Origin: CAYVBJ01 sp964517005
GTDB lineage: Bacteria > Bacteroidota > Rhodothermia > Balneolales > Balneolaceae
Direction of reading: 5' to 3'
DNA length: 64,000 nt
NCBI GenBank assembly: GCA_964517005.1
Contig: CAZFAJ010000003.1
Coordinates: 1 to 64,000, forward strand
Shown: positions 1 through 7,037 of the stretch, piece after piece
Layout: each line of letters opens with the position of its first letter
Numbering within the stretch: the stretch's first letter is position 1
Position numbers and translations under genes: made by a program
Notes under the pieces: model-generated
Told to the model about the DNA's origin: nothing
Database searches by the model: none
The model's input: the letters and a program-made list of their open reading frames with translations, nothing else

Positions 1-438
1 CCGTCCCTTGAACCCGACGGCCATTTCCCACTCTTTAGATGAGACAACAAACTCGGCATTGGGGAAATGATGCAGTCCGCCATCATGATCTTGGTGCAGA
101 TGGGTCAGTACAACCCAGCGCACGTCGCTTGGCGACAAACCGAGTTGCCTTAGCTGGGAACCAACTTCCTGTTCTGGTGTCATTTTGAATTTGGCAGCAC
201 GTTGCACAAGGGGCATGAACGGTGGGAACCATATACGCTTATTGGCGTCCTCCGGGATGCCGGTATCGATAACAATGAGGCCTTCCGGATGTTCAATTAT
301 CCACACATAAATGGGCAACCATTCGGTAAATTCGCTGTCAAATAGCGTGTGGATTAAACGCTTGAGACCGTTGCCACGCCCCGTGCGCCAATTCTTTGTG
401 ATTTTTACTTTGCCAGTTTCTATTGCATGAATATTCAT
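1..438 (-). CDS. Metallo-beta-lactamase-fold hydrolase, probable N-acyl-homoserine lactonase-like (3' end cut by window)
   Basis: The 146 visible residues are the N-terminal part; the gene runs off the left edge. Residues 112-121 read THLHQDHDGG, the HxHxDH zinc-binding signature of the metallo-beta-lactamase fold (H113, H115, D117, H118), preceded by a VIDTG strand at 56-60 typical of the lactonase (AiiA-like) branch. Members of that branch hydrolyse lactones such as acyl-homoserine lactones, but other esters and lactones are possible, so the substrate is inferred. The start is well set: an AGGAGG Shine-Dalgarno lies about 7 bases upstream of the ATG at 438, unusually strong for this genome. 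It lies 20 bp downstream of the TetR gene on the same strand, so the two are probably co-transcribed and the regulator probably controls it. Confidence 0.8.
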   Translation of the reverse strand, partial: MNIHAIETGKVKITKNWRTGRGNGLKRLIHTLFDSEFTEWLPIYVWIIEHPEGLIVIDTGIPEDANKRIWFPPFMPLVQRAAKFKMTPEQEVGSQLRQLGLSPSDVRWVVLTHLHQDHDGGLHHFPNAEFVVSSKEWEMAVGFKGR

Positions 439-458
439 TTTAGCTCCTCCTTTTATGG

Positions 459-1154
459 TTATTTAAGACCGACGGTTTGGATAAAATTCTTTAGCTCGTA
501 TTGAAAAAAGTCGTCTACGTCCGCAATGACAGGCTGTATAAGATCGAACAATTCCAACATTACATGACCATGTATCTTTGCCCAGGCCGTTGCGGCTAAA
601 TACAATGCGGGCAAAGGCAGGTCATGACCATCAACCTGTGTTAAATCGAGCAGGGATTGTTCTAAAGAGGGTGGCAAGTCCTGATAATTGGTCGGCAGGT
701 CGATTTCTCCACTTTTGATCGCCGCGGTAAAGATTCGGGCTGTAACAATAAAACTGCGGCGTGCTGGTGGATAAGTAATACCTGTTGGTTGCGAATAACC
801 GGGTATTGGATTGCCATAGATTAGTTGGAAATCAGTGGGATTCTTTAAGGCCCACTGCCGATAAGCGTTAGCAACAGCAGTAAGTTGTTCTGCGGACGTG
901 GTCAAGTCCGGATTCTTGCTAGCGGCTTCAATAGTATCTGCCAATTGCGTGAAAGCATCTTCAATAAGGGCTGTGATGAGACCGTTCAAATTGGAAAAGT
1001 AATGGTAGAGGGCCGAAGCCGTCATTCCCATTTCTCGGGCGATGGCTCGTATTGAAAGTCCAGCGGCACCTTTTTCAGCCATCAATTGCCGGGCTGTGTT
1101 TTTGATTTCTTCGCGTGTGATGTCACGAATTTTTTCCCTGCGAGAATCTGTCAT
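459..1154 (-). CDS. TetR/AcrR family transcriptional regulator
   Basis: 231-residue repressor-type regulator. Residues 10-65 form the TetR helix-turn-helix (REEIKNTARQLMAEKGAAGL, then IRAIAREMGMTASALYHYFSN), which binds palindromic operators. The remainder is a helical ligand-binding and dimerisation domain resembling the WHG-type TetR C-terminal domain (family knowledge). It precedes the lactonase-like gene by 20 bp on the same strand. Two inverted repeats in its upstream region (1181-1195 and 1203-1213) are good operator candidates, suggesting autorepression. Ligand unknown. With the lactonase-like gene it probably forms a small transferred module, since both lie in the cassette-like end of the window. 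Confidence 0.88.
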   Translation of the reverse strand: MTDSRREKIRDITREEIKNTARQLMAEKGAAGLSIRAIAREMGMTASALYHYFSNLNGLITALIEDAFTQLADTIEAASKNPDLTTSAEQLTAVANAYRQWALKNPTDFQLIYGNPIPGYSQPTGITYPPARRSFIVTARIFTAAIKSGEIDLPTNYQDLPPSLEQSLLDLTQVDGHDLPLPALYLAATAWAKIHGHVMLELFDLIQPVIADVDDFFQYELKNFIQTVGLK

Positions 1155-1180
1155 AAAAATGCTTACGGTAATAAATTAAA

Positions 1181-1213
1181 TTTAACATCGTTAAAACCAA
1201 CCTAACACTGTTA
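1181..1213. promoter_or_regulatory. Two operator-like palindromes upstream of the TetR gene
   Basis: At 1181-1195 lies TTTAAC-ATC-GTTAAA, perfect 6-bp arms with a 3-bp spacer. At 1203-1213 lies TAACA-C-TGTTA, perfect 5-bp arms with a 1-bp spacer. The cores (TAAC/GTTA) match and the centres are about 20 bp apart, two turns of the helix, placing two dimers on the same face. They sit 27-59 bp upstream of the tetR start. This is the usual place for TetR autoregulatory operators. Binding is inferred, not shown. Confidence 0.5.
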
Positions 1214-1337
1214 ATATAATTTATCAAGGATAATTTCGAGATGTAAAGAATTGCGCAGTCAGTAGAAGGGTATATCGCAAAATGAGGTAGCAAGCAGTTT
1301 CGGCTCGTTCTTACAACCGTGTTTCCGGCTAACCCGC

Positions 1338-1439
1338 GCATTAACGCGGACAGGCCTCGCTATCTCTGCCTCCCTTCCATTTATTAGTTAATCTTTCATT
1401 TTAAAACTAATTCGACACTCCGGCGCCTGCCAGTTATGC
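1338..1439 (+). mobile_element. Candidate integron attC site 1
   Basis: The left end is GCATTAAC (1338-1345) followed by GC and GGACAGGC; the right end is GCCTGCC-A-GTTATGC, with GTTATGC at 1433-1439. The ends pair: GCAT(T)AAC with GTTATGC, and GG(A)CAGGC with GCCTGCC, leaving an unpaired A, as expected for the extrahelical bases of a folded attC bottom strand. The spacing (about 100 bp) fits attC lengths of roughly 60-140 bp. The R' box GTTATGC departs by one base from the GTTRRRY consensus, and the R'' box is less canonical. Weaker than site 2, but it ends in the same GTTATGC and lies directly upstream of the cassette that site 2 closes. Confidence 0.5.
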
Positions 1440-1521
1440 GCAAGGTCGTTATACTGCTATAGTTGCAATAATCGTCTTTTCTTCATAGTTTTATTTTGTA
1501 ACTAAATTAAATTCATTCGAC

Positions 1522-1764
1522 ATGGCTACAAATATTACAATCCGTGATATCCCCGATGAAGTGTATGCGAAAATTAAAAAACAGGCCGATCTACATCACC
1601 GAAGTATTAACAGTGAAGTGATTGTTTATTTGAAAAAGTTAGTCCAAAGTAATCGTCGAGATCCTGATCAAATTATAACTCGTGCCAAAAAACTTAAACA
1701 AAAAGCGAAAGGCTCTCTCTCTATGGATGAAATTCAACAAGCCATTGATCAAGGGCGTCCATGA
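1522..1764 (+). CDS. FitA-like/Arc-type ribbon-helix-helix antitoxin
   Basis: 80 residues. The N-terminus MATNITIRDIPDEVYAKIKK followed by a helix ending in INSEVIVYLKKLV is a ribbon-helix-helix DNA-binding fold of the FitA/plasmid-stability-protein type. The basic, charged C-terminal tail (from about residue 45) would wrap the toxin. The stop overlaps the VapC-type toxin start in an ATGA, giving translational coupling. Such antitoxins neutralise the PIN nuclease and repress their own promoter; here that is family knowledge. The pair lies between two attC-like sites, and toxin-antitoxin modules are common stabilising cassettes in integrons. Confidence 0.88.
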   Translation: MATNITIRDIPDEVYAKIKKQADLHHRSINSEVIVYLKKLVQSNRRDPDQIITRAKKLKQKAKGSLSMDEIQQAIDQGRP

Positions 1765-2162
1765 TTGTTGTCGATACTAATGTGATTGCCAGCATGTGGG
1801 TACCAAACGATATGGATGAATGGGTTTATAAAGTACTTAAGAAAGATGATGGTTGGGTTGCCCCTCTTCTCTGGCGATCTGAATTTAGAAATGTATTATC
1901 GATATATCTCCGAAAGGATATTTTAGAATTCTCGGTTGTCTTACAGGCAGCAGAAGAAGCCGAACATTTGATGAATTCCAATGAATTCGAAGTAAACTCC
2001 ACACAGGTAATGAGTCTAGTTTCAAATTCTTCATGTTCGGCATATGATTGTGAATTCGTAGCATTATCTGACGATTTAAATGTACCATTAGTGACCTTTG
2101 ACAAAAAGATTCTCCGTGAATTTCCTAACATTGCTATCCATCCCGAAGAATTTGCTTCATAA
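1761..2162 (+). CDS. VapC/FitB-type PIN-domain ribonuclease toxin
   Basis: 133 residues, full length for a VapC toxin. The PIN-domain acidic residues are visible in order: D5 (VVDTN), E41 (WRSEFRN), D96 (SAYDCEFVAL) and D114 (VTFDKKIL). These coordinate Mg2+ for RNA cleavage; in characterised VapCs the targets are tRNAs or rRNA, but the target here is unknown. It is translationally coupled (4-bp overlap) to the upstream ribbon-helix-helix antitoxin. It ends 13 bp before candidate attC site 2. All four catalytic positions are intact, so the toxin is probably active. Confidence 0.9.
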   Translation: MIVVDTNVIASMWVPNDMDEWVYKVLKKDDGWVAPLLWRSEFRNVLSIYLRKDILEFSVVLQAAEEAEHLMNSNEFEVNSTQVMSLVSNSSCSAYDCEFVALSDDLNVPLVTFDKKILREFPNIAIHPEEFAS

Positions 2163-2175
2163 ACTAATGCAAGCA

Positions 2176-2308
2176 GTATAACAAGCAAATCAAGCGGATT
2201 TATACAATATCTGCTCGTTGGTTATTCTTTTAGTTGTTTTAAAATTTGTGCTCATTAAGTAGTTTCGAAGTGGTAAGTACGAACCGCTTATTTGCCAGAC
2301 CGTTATGC
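2176..2308 (+). mobile_element. Candidate integron attC site 2 (closes the toxin-antitoxin cassette)
   Basis: The left end is GTATAAC (2176-2182) plus AGCAAATCAAGCGG. The right end is CCGCTTATTTGC followed by GTTATGC at 2302-2308. GCAAAT(C)AAGCGG pairs with CCGCTTATTTGC over 12 bp with a single unpaired C, the extrahelical-base hallmark of attC sites, and GTATAAC pairs with GTTATGC through one G-T wobble. The total length of 133 bp fits large attC sites. It starts 13 bp after the VapC stop codon and lies in the expected orientation, downstream of the cassette ORFs. No integron integrase gene or attI site is in the window, so this would be part of an array lacking an integrase nearby. Confidence 0.75.
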
Positions 2309-2329
2309 CTTTTTATCTAAAACTATGCA

Positions 2330-2557
2330 ATGAAAAATCTTAGAACTCACATTTGGCTCTGTTTCACTTTGGGAATATTCTTTCTCATTGCTCTTTTTTT
2401 AACATATTTCGTTATGCTTAACATGAGTCACACGAATCAGTCTCTATATTTCGAGCCACAAATTTTTCATATCACTTTTATAAATTTTGGAGTCTACCTC
2501 TCTTACGTTCTGATCGTAGTATTTAAAGCTATCAAATATAGCCCTGAACCTTCGTGA
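2330..2557 (+). CDS. Small hypothetical membrane protein (cassette ORF)
   Basis: 75 residues with two strongly hydrophobic segments (about residues 8-30 and 45-67) and a basic N-terminus, so probably a two-helix inner-membrane protein. No family recognised. It begins 21 bp after the R' box of candidate attC site 2, the usual place for the first ORF of the next cassette. No attC-like structure was seen downstream, so this cassette may be truncated. There is no strong Shine-Dalgarno, and the gene could be non-functional. Confidence 0.5.
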   Translation: MKNLRTHIWLCFTLGIFFLIALFLTYFVMLNMSHTNQSLYFEPQIFHITFINFGVYLSYVLIVVFKAIKYSPEPS

Positions 2558-2589
2558 CCTCTCCTCACAATAAAATAGCAATTGATTAA

Positions 2590-2607
2590 GTTAACATTAT
2601 TGTTAAC
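2590..2607. promoter_or_regulatory. Perfect inverted repeat upstream of the broken HigB/HigA pair
   Basis: GTTAACA-TTAT-TGTTAAC, two perfect 7-bp arms with a 4-bp centre, located just before the toxin reading frame begins. HigA-type antitoxins repress their own operon by binding palindromes in this position, so this is a plausible HigA operator. It could also be part of a hairpin. Binding is inferred. Confidence 0.45.
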
Positions 2608-2616
2608 AGTTACTCT

Positions 2617-2973
2617 GTAAAAACAGTCAAGTTCTATAAAACCACTTCAGGCAAAATTCTCGTAAAAAAGTTTTTGGATTCATTGAGCTCCAAGCATGCG
2701 CAAAAAGTTGCCTGGGTGTTGGAATTGTTTGAAAGACTCGATCAGATTCCGGTGCAATACTTCGTAAAATTGAAAAGCACAGATGATATCTGGGAAGTGC
2801 GTGCCTGAGTTGGATCTAACAGTTTTCGGTTGTTGGGTTTTATAGACGATGATGAGTTTGTCCTACTCACCAATGGGTTTGTCAAAAAATCACAGAAAAC
2901 ACCGAAAAAGGAAATTAACTTAGCAGAACAGCGAAAAGCTGATTATCTGTCCCGAAAAGGAGGAAAAAAATGA
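2617..2973 (+). pseudogene. Broken HigB-type (RelE/Gp49-like) toxin gene
   Basis: Read in one frame this region encodes a HigB/Gp49-like mRNA-interferase: VKFYKTTSGKILVKKFLDSL early, IWEVRA in the middle, and FRLLGFIDDDEFVLLTNGFV near the end, where family members carry the WE-R..GS.YR...F core. The frame is interrupted by TGA at 2806-2808, between EVRA and VGSNSFRLL, where relatives often have a basic residue; a CGA-to-TGA change would explain it. No ATG, GTG or TTG start exists in frame before the conserved N-terminus, so the start also looks lost. The last codons overlap the HigA start (ATGA), the normal coupling. The toxin is probably inactivated while the antitoxin survives. Confidence 0.75.
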
Positions 2974-3248
2974 GTGATTTGCAAGCTTATATTAGCAACA
3001 GAAAGAAACGTGACCCTGAATTTGCAGAGGGGTATGATGAAGGATTCCGAAGCTTCAAAATCGGTGTTCTTTTAAAGCAAGCCCGCGAGAAAGCCGGGCT
3101 AACACAAGATGAACTCGCCAAGCAACTTAATACAAAAAAAACAGCCATCTCACGAATCGAGAATCATGCCGAAGATATACGGCTTTCAACTTTGGAGAAA
3201 TATGCCCAGGCATTTGGCAAAAAGCTCAGAGTTGAGCTCGTGGAGTGA
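2970..3248 (+). CDS. HigA-type helix-turn-helix antitoxin (XRE family)
   Basis: 92 residues. An XRE/Cro helix-turn-helix spans about residues 30-88, with VLLKQAREKAGLTQDELAKQ followed by KTAISRIENH, the canonical recognition-helix pattern. In HigBA systems this protein binds the toxin and the operon promoter. A strong AGGAGG Shine-Dalgarno lies 7 bases upstream of the ATG. The start overlaps the end of the broken HigB frame by 4 bp. With the toxin apparently dead, it may persist as an orphan antitoxin or repressor. Confidence 0.85.
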   Translation: MSDLQAYISNRKKRDPEFAEGYDEGFRSFKIGVLLKQAREKAGLTQDELAKQLNTKKTAISRIENHAEDIRLSTLEKYAQAFGKKLRVELVE

Positions 3249-3361
3249 GGCAGGCATAACCAGCGGTTTATACGATCGGTATTCGGCGAGGTGGTCGATG
3301 GGTTTACAATGGCGGTGGAGTAGCTCCAGCGTTGCATGTGGCAGTGGTACAATTCTTATAG

Positions 3362-3435
3362 TGGGTTCTGGCGGATTCGAACCGCCGACCTCTACGATGT
3401 CAACGTAGCGCTCTAACCAACTGAGCTAAGAACCC
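3362..3435 (-). tRNA. tRNA-Val (anticodon GAC)
   Basis: A 74-nt cloverleaf can be drawn by eye on the minus strand. The acceptor pairs GGGTTCT with AGAACCC, plus discriminator A; the D arm is GCTC/GAGC; the anticodon stem is CTACG/CGTAG with loop TTGACAT, anticodon GAC; the T arm is GGCGG-TTCGAAT-CCGCC. All stems pair perfectly. CCA is not encoded. The 3' end faces the cassette/toxin-antitoxin region, the classic position for an island boundary, but no second copy of the tRNA 3' end was found in the window. Confidence 0.95.
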
Positions 3436-3674
3436 TTTCTGAGAGTTTTAAATATATGCAGGGTTTACAGTGAAAACCAAATTGAAAATAATCTCTTTCA
3501 TCTTCTGTATATCCTCGGCAAATCTCTGCAATCGATTTATAAGGATTCATCTTTTCAGTCAGATATTGATCGTAAAATATGCTATTTTTCAACAGCATGA
3601 GAACGATTATAATAACAATTTTTGATTTCTCTTTGATGCCATTTACAGTTATATCCTGAACAGTTTATCGATTC

Positions 3675-6600
3675 ATGAATCATCATAACCAAACCAATTT
3701 TTACCTTTCGTCCTGCCTGATTTTACTTTTTTCTGCCGTTAGTATATTCTTATCGTCCTGCAGTGCAGAAGAAGATCACCGGTTCACTCTTTTGTCGCCC
3801 GAAGAAACCGGTATCAGGTTTGAAAACAGGGTGGAGGATACTGTTGAGTTTAATATCATAAATTATCTCTATTTCTACGATGGCGGAGGGGTTGCTGTCG
3901 GAGATATAAACAACAATGGATTACCGGATATCTATTTTACGGCAAATGACGGGCCGGACAGACTTTACCTCAACAAAGGTGATTTTCAGTTTGAAGATAT
4001 TACCGAACAGGCAGGCGTTTACACGGATGATGATGGATGGTCAACCGGTGTAACCATGGCGGATGTGAACGGAGACGGATTTCTGGATATCTATGTGAGC
4101 CGGGTTACTTTCCTGGAAAAAAGCGGCCCAAATCAGCTCTTTATCAATAACGGGGATGGAACGTTTGAGGAAAGAGCTGCTGAATACGGCCTGGATTTTG
4201 AAGGATATTCTACCCAGGCGGTCTTTTTTGATTATGACCTGGACGGGGATTTAGATCTCTTTCTTCTGAACCATACCATGCACGGCGAAAACAGTTATGG
4301 GGAAGCAGATCGCCTGCGCGAAATGATTGATCCTGAAGCCGGAGATAAACTTTTCAGAAATGATGACGGCAGATTTATGGATGCAACCGAAGAATCAGGA
4401 ATCTACAGCAGCCAGCTGGGCTATGGTTTGGGAGTAGCTGTGAGTGATATCAATCAAAACGGACTGCCCGATATCTATGTTGGCAATGATTTTCATGAAG
4501 ATGATTATCTGTATTTAAACAATGGGGATGGCACTTTCCGGGAGGCTCTTTCAGAGTCGATGCCGCATACCGGCCGTTCTTCAATGGGTAATGATGTGGG
4601 GGATATCAACAATGACCTGAGGCCGGATATTCTGTCTCTGGATATGATGCCGTCAGACGAGGAGGTATTCATGAGATCGGGCGGAGCAGATCTCAAAATG
4701 ATTTCAGACACAAAAGAACAGTTTGGTTTTAAGCCGCAATTTGCACGAAATACACTTCAGCTGAATCGAGGTTTTAAAGAAGAGAATGTCCCCCTTTTCA
4801 GTGATATCGGGTTTGTATCAGGGGTAGCTGCGACGGATTGGAGCTGGAGTGCGTTATTTATGGATATGGACAATAGCGGATCGAATGATATTTTTATTAC
4901 GAACGGCATATACCGGAGACCCAACGACCTGGATTATATCCGTAAAGTAAGGTCCGAGGATATCCAGGAGTCGATGAGTGAATTCAGTGAAAGAGACCTG
5001 GAAATTATTGGGGAGATGCCCGAGGTGAAAATTCCCAATATTGCATTTAAAAATAACAGAGACCTGACGTTTACAAATATGGCGAAAGAGTGGGGCCTTG
5101 CAGAGCCGGGATTCTCGAACGGGGCCGCCTATGCTGATTTTAACAATGACGGTACGCTTGACCTGGTCATAAACAATGTAAATATGCCTGCATGGATCTA
5201 CCGCAATGAAACAAACAGTGATGAGGGAGCGAACTATCTGAAGGTCCGGCTGAAGGGAGCAGGAATGAATACCTCCGGAATCGGCACCAAAGTGATACTG
5301 GTTCATGGCGAGCAAAAAATTTACAGGGAGCAAATGCCAACCAGGGGATTTCAGTCGTCTGTCGATCATCTGTTACACGCCGGGCTCGGATCGGTAAGTG
5401 AACTGGATTCGCTTCTTGTAATCTGGCCGGATAAGCAATACCAGGTCTTGAAAAACGTCTCTGTAAATCAAACTCTTGAGCTTAATCAGAATGATGCAGC
5501 CGGTGAGTTTGATTATAGAACACTGAGTGAAACTAAAGGAGATAAGATATTTTCCGATTTCACAAAAAGGAGTAATATCGACTTCAGACATGAAAAAAGT
5601 TCATTTGATGACTTCAGGCGGGAACCCCTAATCCCATATAAAACATCCACAGGCGGTCCGGCCCTGGCTGTTGCCGATCTGAACGGCGACGGACTGGATG
5701 ATTTTTTTATTGGAGGCGCCAAATGGCAGCCCGGTGAGATCTGGCTCCAAAACCAGGATGGGACGTTTGTACGCTCAGAGCAGGAGAGCTTTACCGAAGA
5801 CCGTGAGGCAGAAGATGTGGATGCCATCTTTTTTGATGCGAATGCCAATGGCCTTCAGGATCTTTATGTGGTAAGCGGCGGAAATGAAAAAACCGGAAAT
5901 GATCAGGCCCTTCTGGACAGATTATATATAAATGACGGAAATGGCAATTTTACAAAATCAGCAGACGGACTGCCGGAATTCTATAGTAACGGTGGTGTTG
6001 TTGCTGCTGACGATTTTGACGGGGACGGTTCTGTTGATCTTTTTGTAGGCGGAAAATCTGTACCCTGGAGTTATGGATTAAGCCCCGAAAGTATCCTTCT
6101 GAAAAATGACGGCTCCGGCACATTTACAGATGTAACGGAAGAAATCGCATCAGAACTTCGAAAAGTGGGAATGCTCAATGATGCGGTTTGGCAAGATCTA
6201 AGCGGTTCCGGATTCCCCGAACTGATTCTGGCAGGTGAATGGATGCCGATTACTATTTTCAGCTATGACGGTGACACATTTACGGATAAATCGGAATCTT
6301 TTGGTCTTGCAAAAACAGGTGGTCTTTGGCAGTCTGTACATGCAGCTGATATAACAGGTAATGGTCATACAGACCTGGTAATGGGTAATTTTGGAGAAAA
6401 CTCAAGATTGACAGCTTCACCTGATCATCCGCTTCGCCTGTATGTGAATGATTTCGAAGAATCGGGTCAGTCTGCACCCATTATTGTAAAGGAGAGGCAA
6501 AATGCCTGGTACACATTTGAGTCATTGGATGAACTGATGCTCCAGGTGCGCTCTCTGGGTCAGCAATTCAACAGCTATGAAGATTTTTCCGTTACACCTG

Positions 6601-7031
6601 TAAATGAGATGATTGATCAGCAGCTGCTCAAGGAAGCTGTTTTAAAACATCTGCATATGACCTATAGTGTGATCCTTGAAAATAGTGGCGATGGGGTTTT
6701 CAGTATTCGGAAACTGCCGCTACTTGCACAAGTTTCTCCGCTGATGGATTCCCGGAGCGGTGATTTTAACGGTAACGGAAATATCGACTTGCTACTGGCA
6801 GGAAACCTGTACGATGTAAAACCCGCCATAGGCGGAAGACAAGATGCAAGCCGCGGTTTGATGGTGACGGGAACCGGTAGTGGTGACTTTAGACCTATGG
6901 AGTTTGCCGAAAGCGGGTTTTTGATTGAAGGCGAAGCCAGAAAAATTAGAATACTAAATGGTGCAAACGGAAGTCAAATGGTACTCGTTGCAAGGTATAG
7001 TGACGGTCCGCTGCTATTTGAAATAAATTAA
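3675..7031 (+). CDS. Large FG-GAP/VCBS-repeat lipoprotein with UnbV/ASPIC domain (CRTAC1 family)
   Basis: 1118-residue exported protein. Residues 12-29 form a lipoprotein signal ending in lipobox LSSC (C29). About thirteen DxDxDG-like calcium-binding FG-GAP motifs follow (for example DVNGDGFLDIY, DYDLDGDLDLF, DFNNDGTLDLV, DLNGDGLDDFF, DFDGDGSVDLF), in two blocks, roughly residues 70-510 and 640-1118. Each block should fold as a beta-propeller. Between them, about 510-590, lies a UnbV/ASPIC-like segment (GIGTKVILVHGEQ, then LLVIWPDK). The biochemical role of this family is not established; calcium-stabilised surface binding is inferred. The next gene starts within about 10 bp, so it leads an operon with two further FG-GAP proteins and a UnbU-like membrane protein. 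Confidence 0.85.
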   Translation: MNHHNQTNFYLSSCLILLFSAVSIFLSSCSAEEDHRFTLLSPEETGIRFENRVEDTVEFNIINYLYFYDGGGVAVGDINNNGLPDIYFTANDGPDRLYLNKGDFQFEDITEQAGVYTDDDGWSTGVTMADVNGDGFLDIYVSRVTFLEKSGPNQLFINNGDGTFEERAAEYGLDFEGYSTQAVFFDYDLDGDLDLFLLNHTMHGENSYGEADRLREMIDPEAGDKLFRNDDGRFMDATEESGIYSSQLGYGLGVAVSDINQNGLPDIYVGNDFHEDDYLYLNNGDGTFREALSESMPHTGRSSMGNDVGDINNDLRPDILSLDMMPSDEEVFMRSGGADLKMISDTKEQFGFKPQFARNTLQLNRGFKEENVPLFSDIGFVSGVAATDWSWSALFMDMDNSGSNDIFITNGIYRRPNDLDYIRKVRSEDIQESMSEFSERDLEIIGEMPEVKIPNIAFKNNRDLTFTNMAKEWGLAEPGFSNGAAYADFNNDGTLDLVINNVNMPAWIYRNETNSDEGANYLKVRLKGAGMNTSGIGTKVILVHGEQKIYREQMPTRGFQSSVDHLLHAGLGSVSELDSLLVIWPDKQYQVLKNVSVNQTLELNQNDAAGEFDYRTLSETKGDKIFSDFTKRSNIDFRHEKSSFDDFRREPLIPYKTSTGGPALAVADLNGDGLDDFFIGGAKWQPGEIWLQNQDGTFVRSEQESFTEDREAEDVDAIFFDANANGLQDLYVVSGGNEKTGNDQALLDRLYINDGNGNFTKSADGLPEFYSNGGVVAADDFDGDGSVDLFVGGKSVPWSYGLSPESILLKNDGSGTFTDVTEEIASELRKVGMLNDAVWQDLSGSGFPELILAGEWMPITIFSYDGDTFTDKSESFGLAKTGGLWQSVHAADITGNGHTDLVMGNFGENSRLTASPDHPLRLYVNDFEESGQSAPIIVKERQNAWYTFESLDELMLQVRSLGQQFNSYEDFSVTPVNEMIDQQLLKEAVLKHLHMTYSVILENSGDGVFSIRKLPLLAQVSPLMDSRSGDFNGNGNIDLLLAGNLYDVKPAIGGRQDASRGLMVTGTGSGDFRPMEFAESGFLIEGEARKIRILNGANGSQMVLVARYSDGPLLFEIN

Positions 7032-7037
7032 TTGTGT

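Noticed and set aside
1123..1341. 72-residue ORF overlapping the tetR start and promoter on the minus strand
   Set aside because: It overlaps the regulator start and the operator palindromes, and shows no coding features.
3250..3361. Possible third attC site after higA (GCATAAC near 3254 and GTTGCAT downstream)
   Set aside because: GCATAAC is complementary to a canonical R' box, but no matching R' or L' partner pairs with it. The downstream GTTGCAT does not fit GTTRRRY and the stems do not align.
4854..5369. 171-residue antisense ORF inside the first FG-GAP gene, and similar long antisense frames in other genes
   Set aside because: They are shadows of strongly supported genes, without homology-like motifs or start signals of their own.
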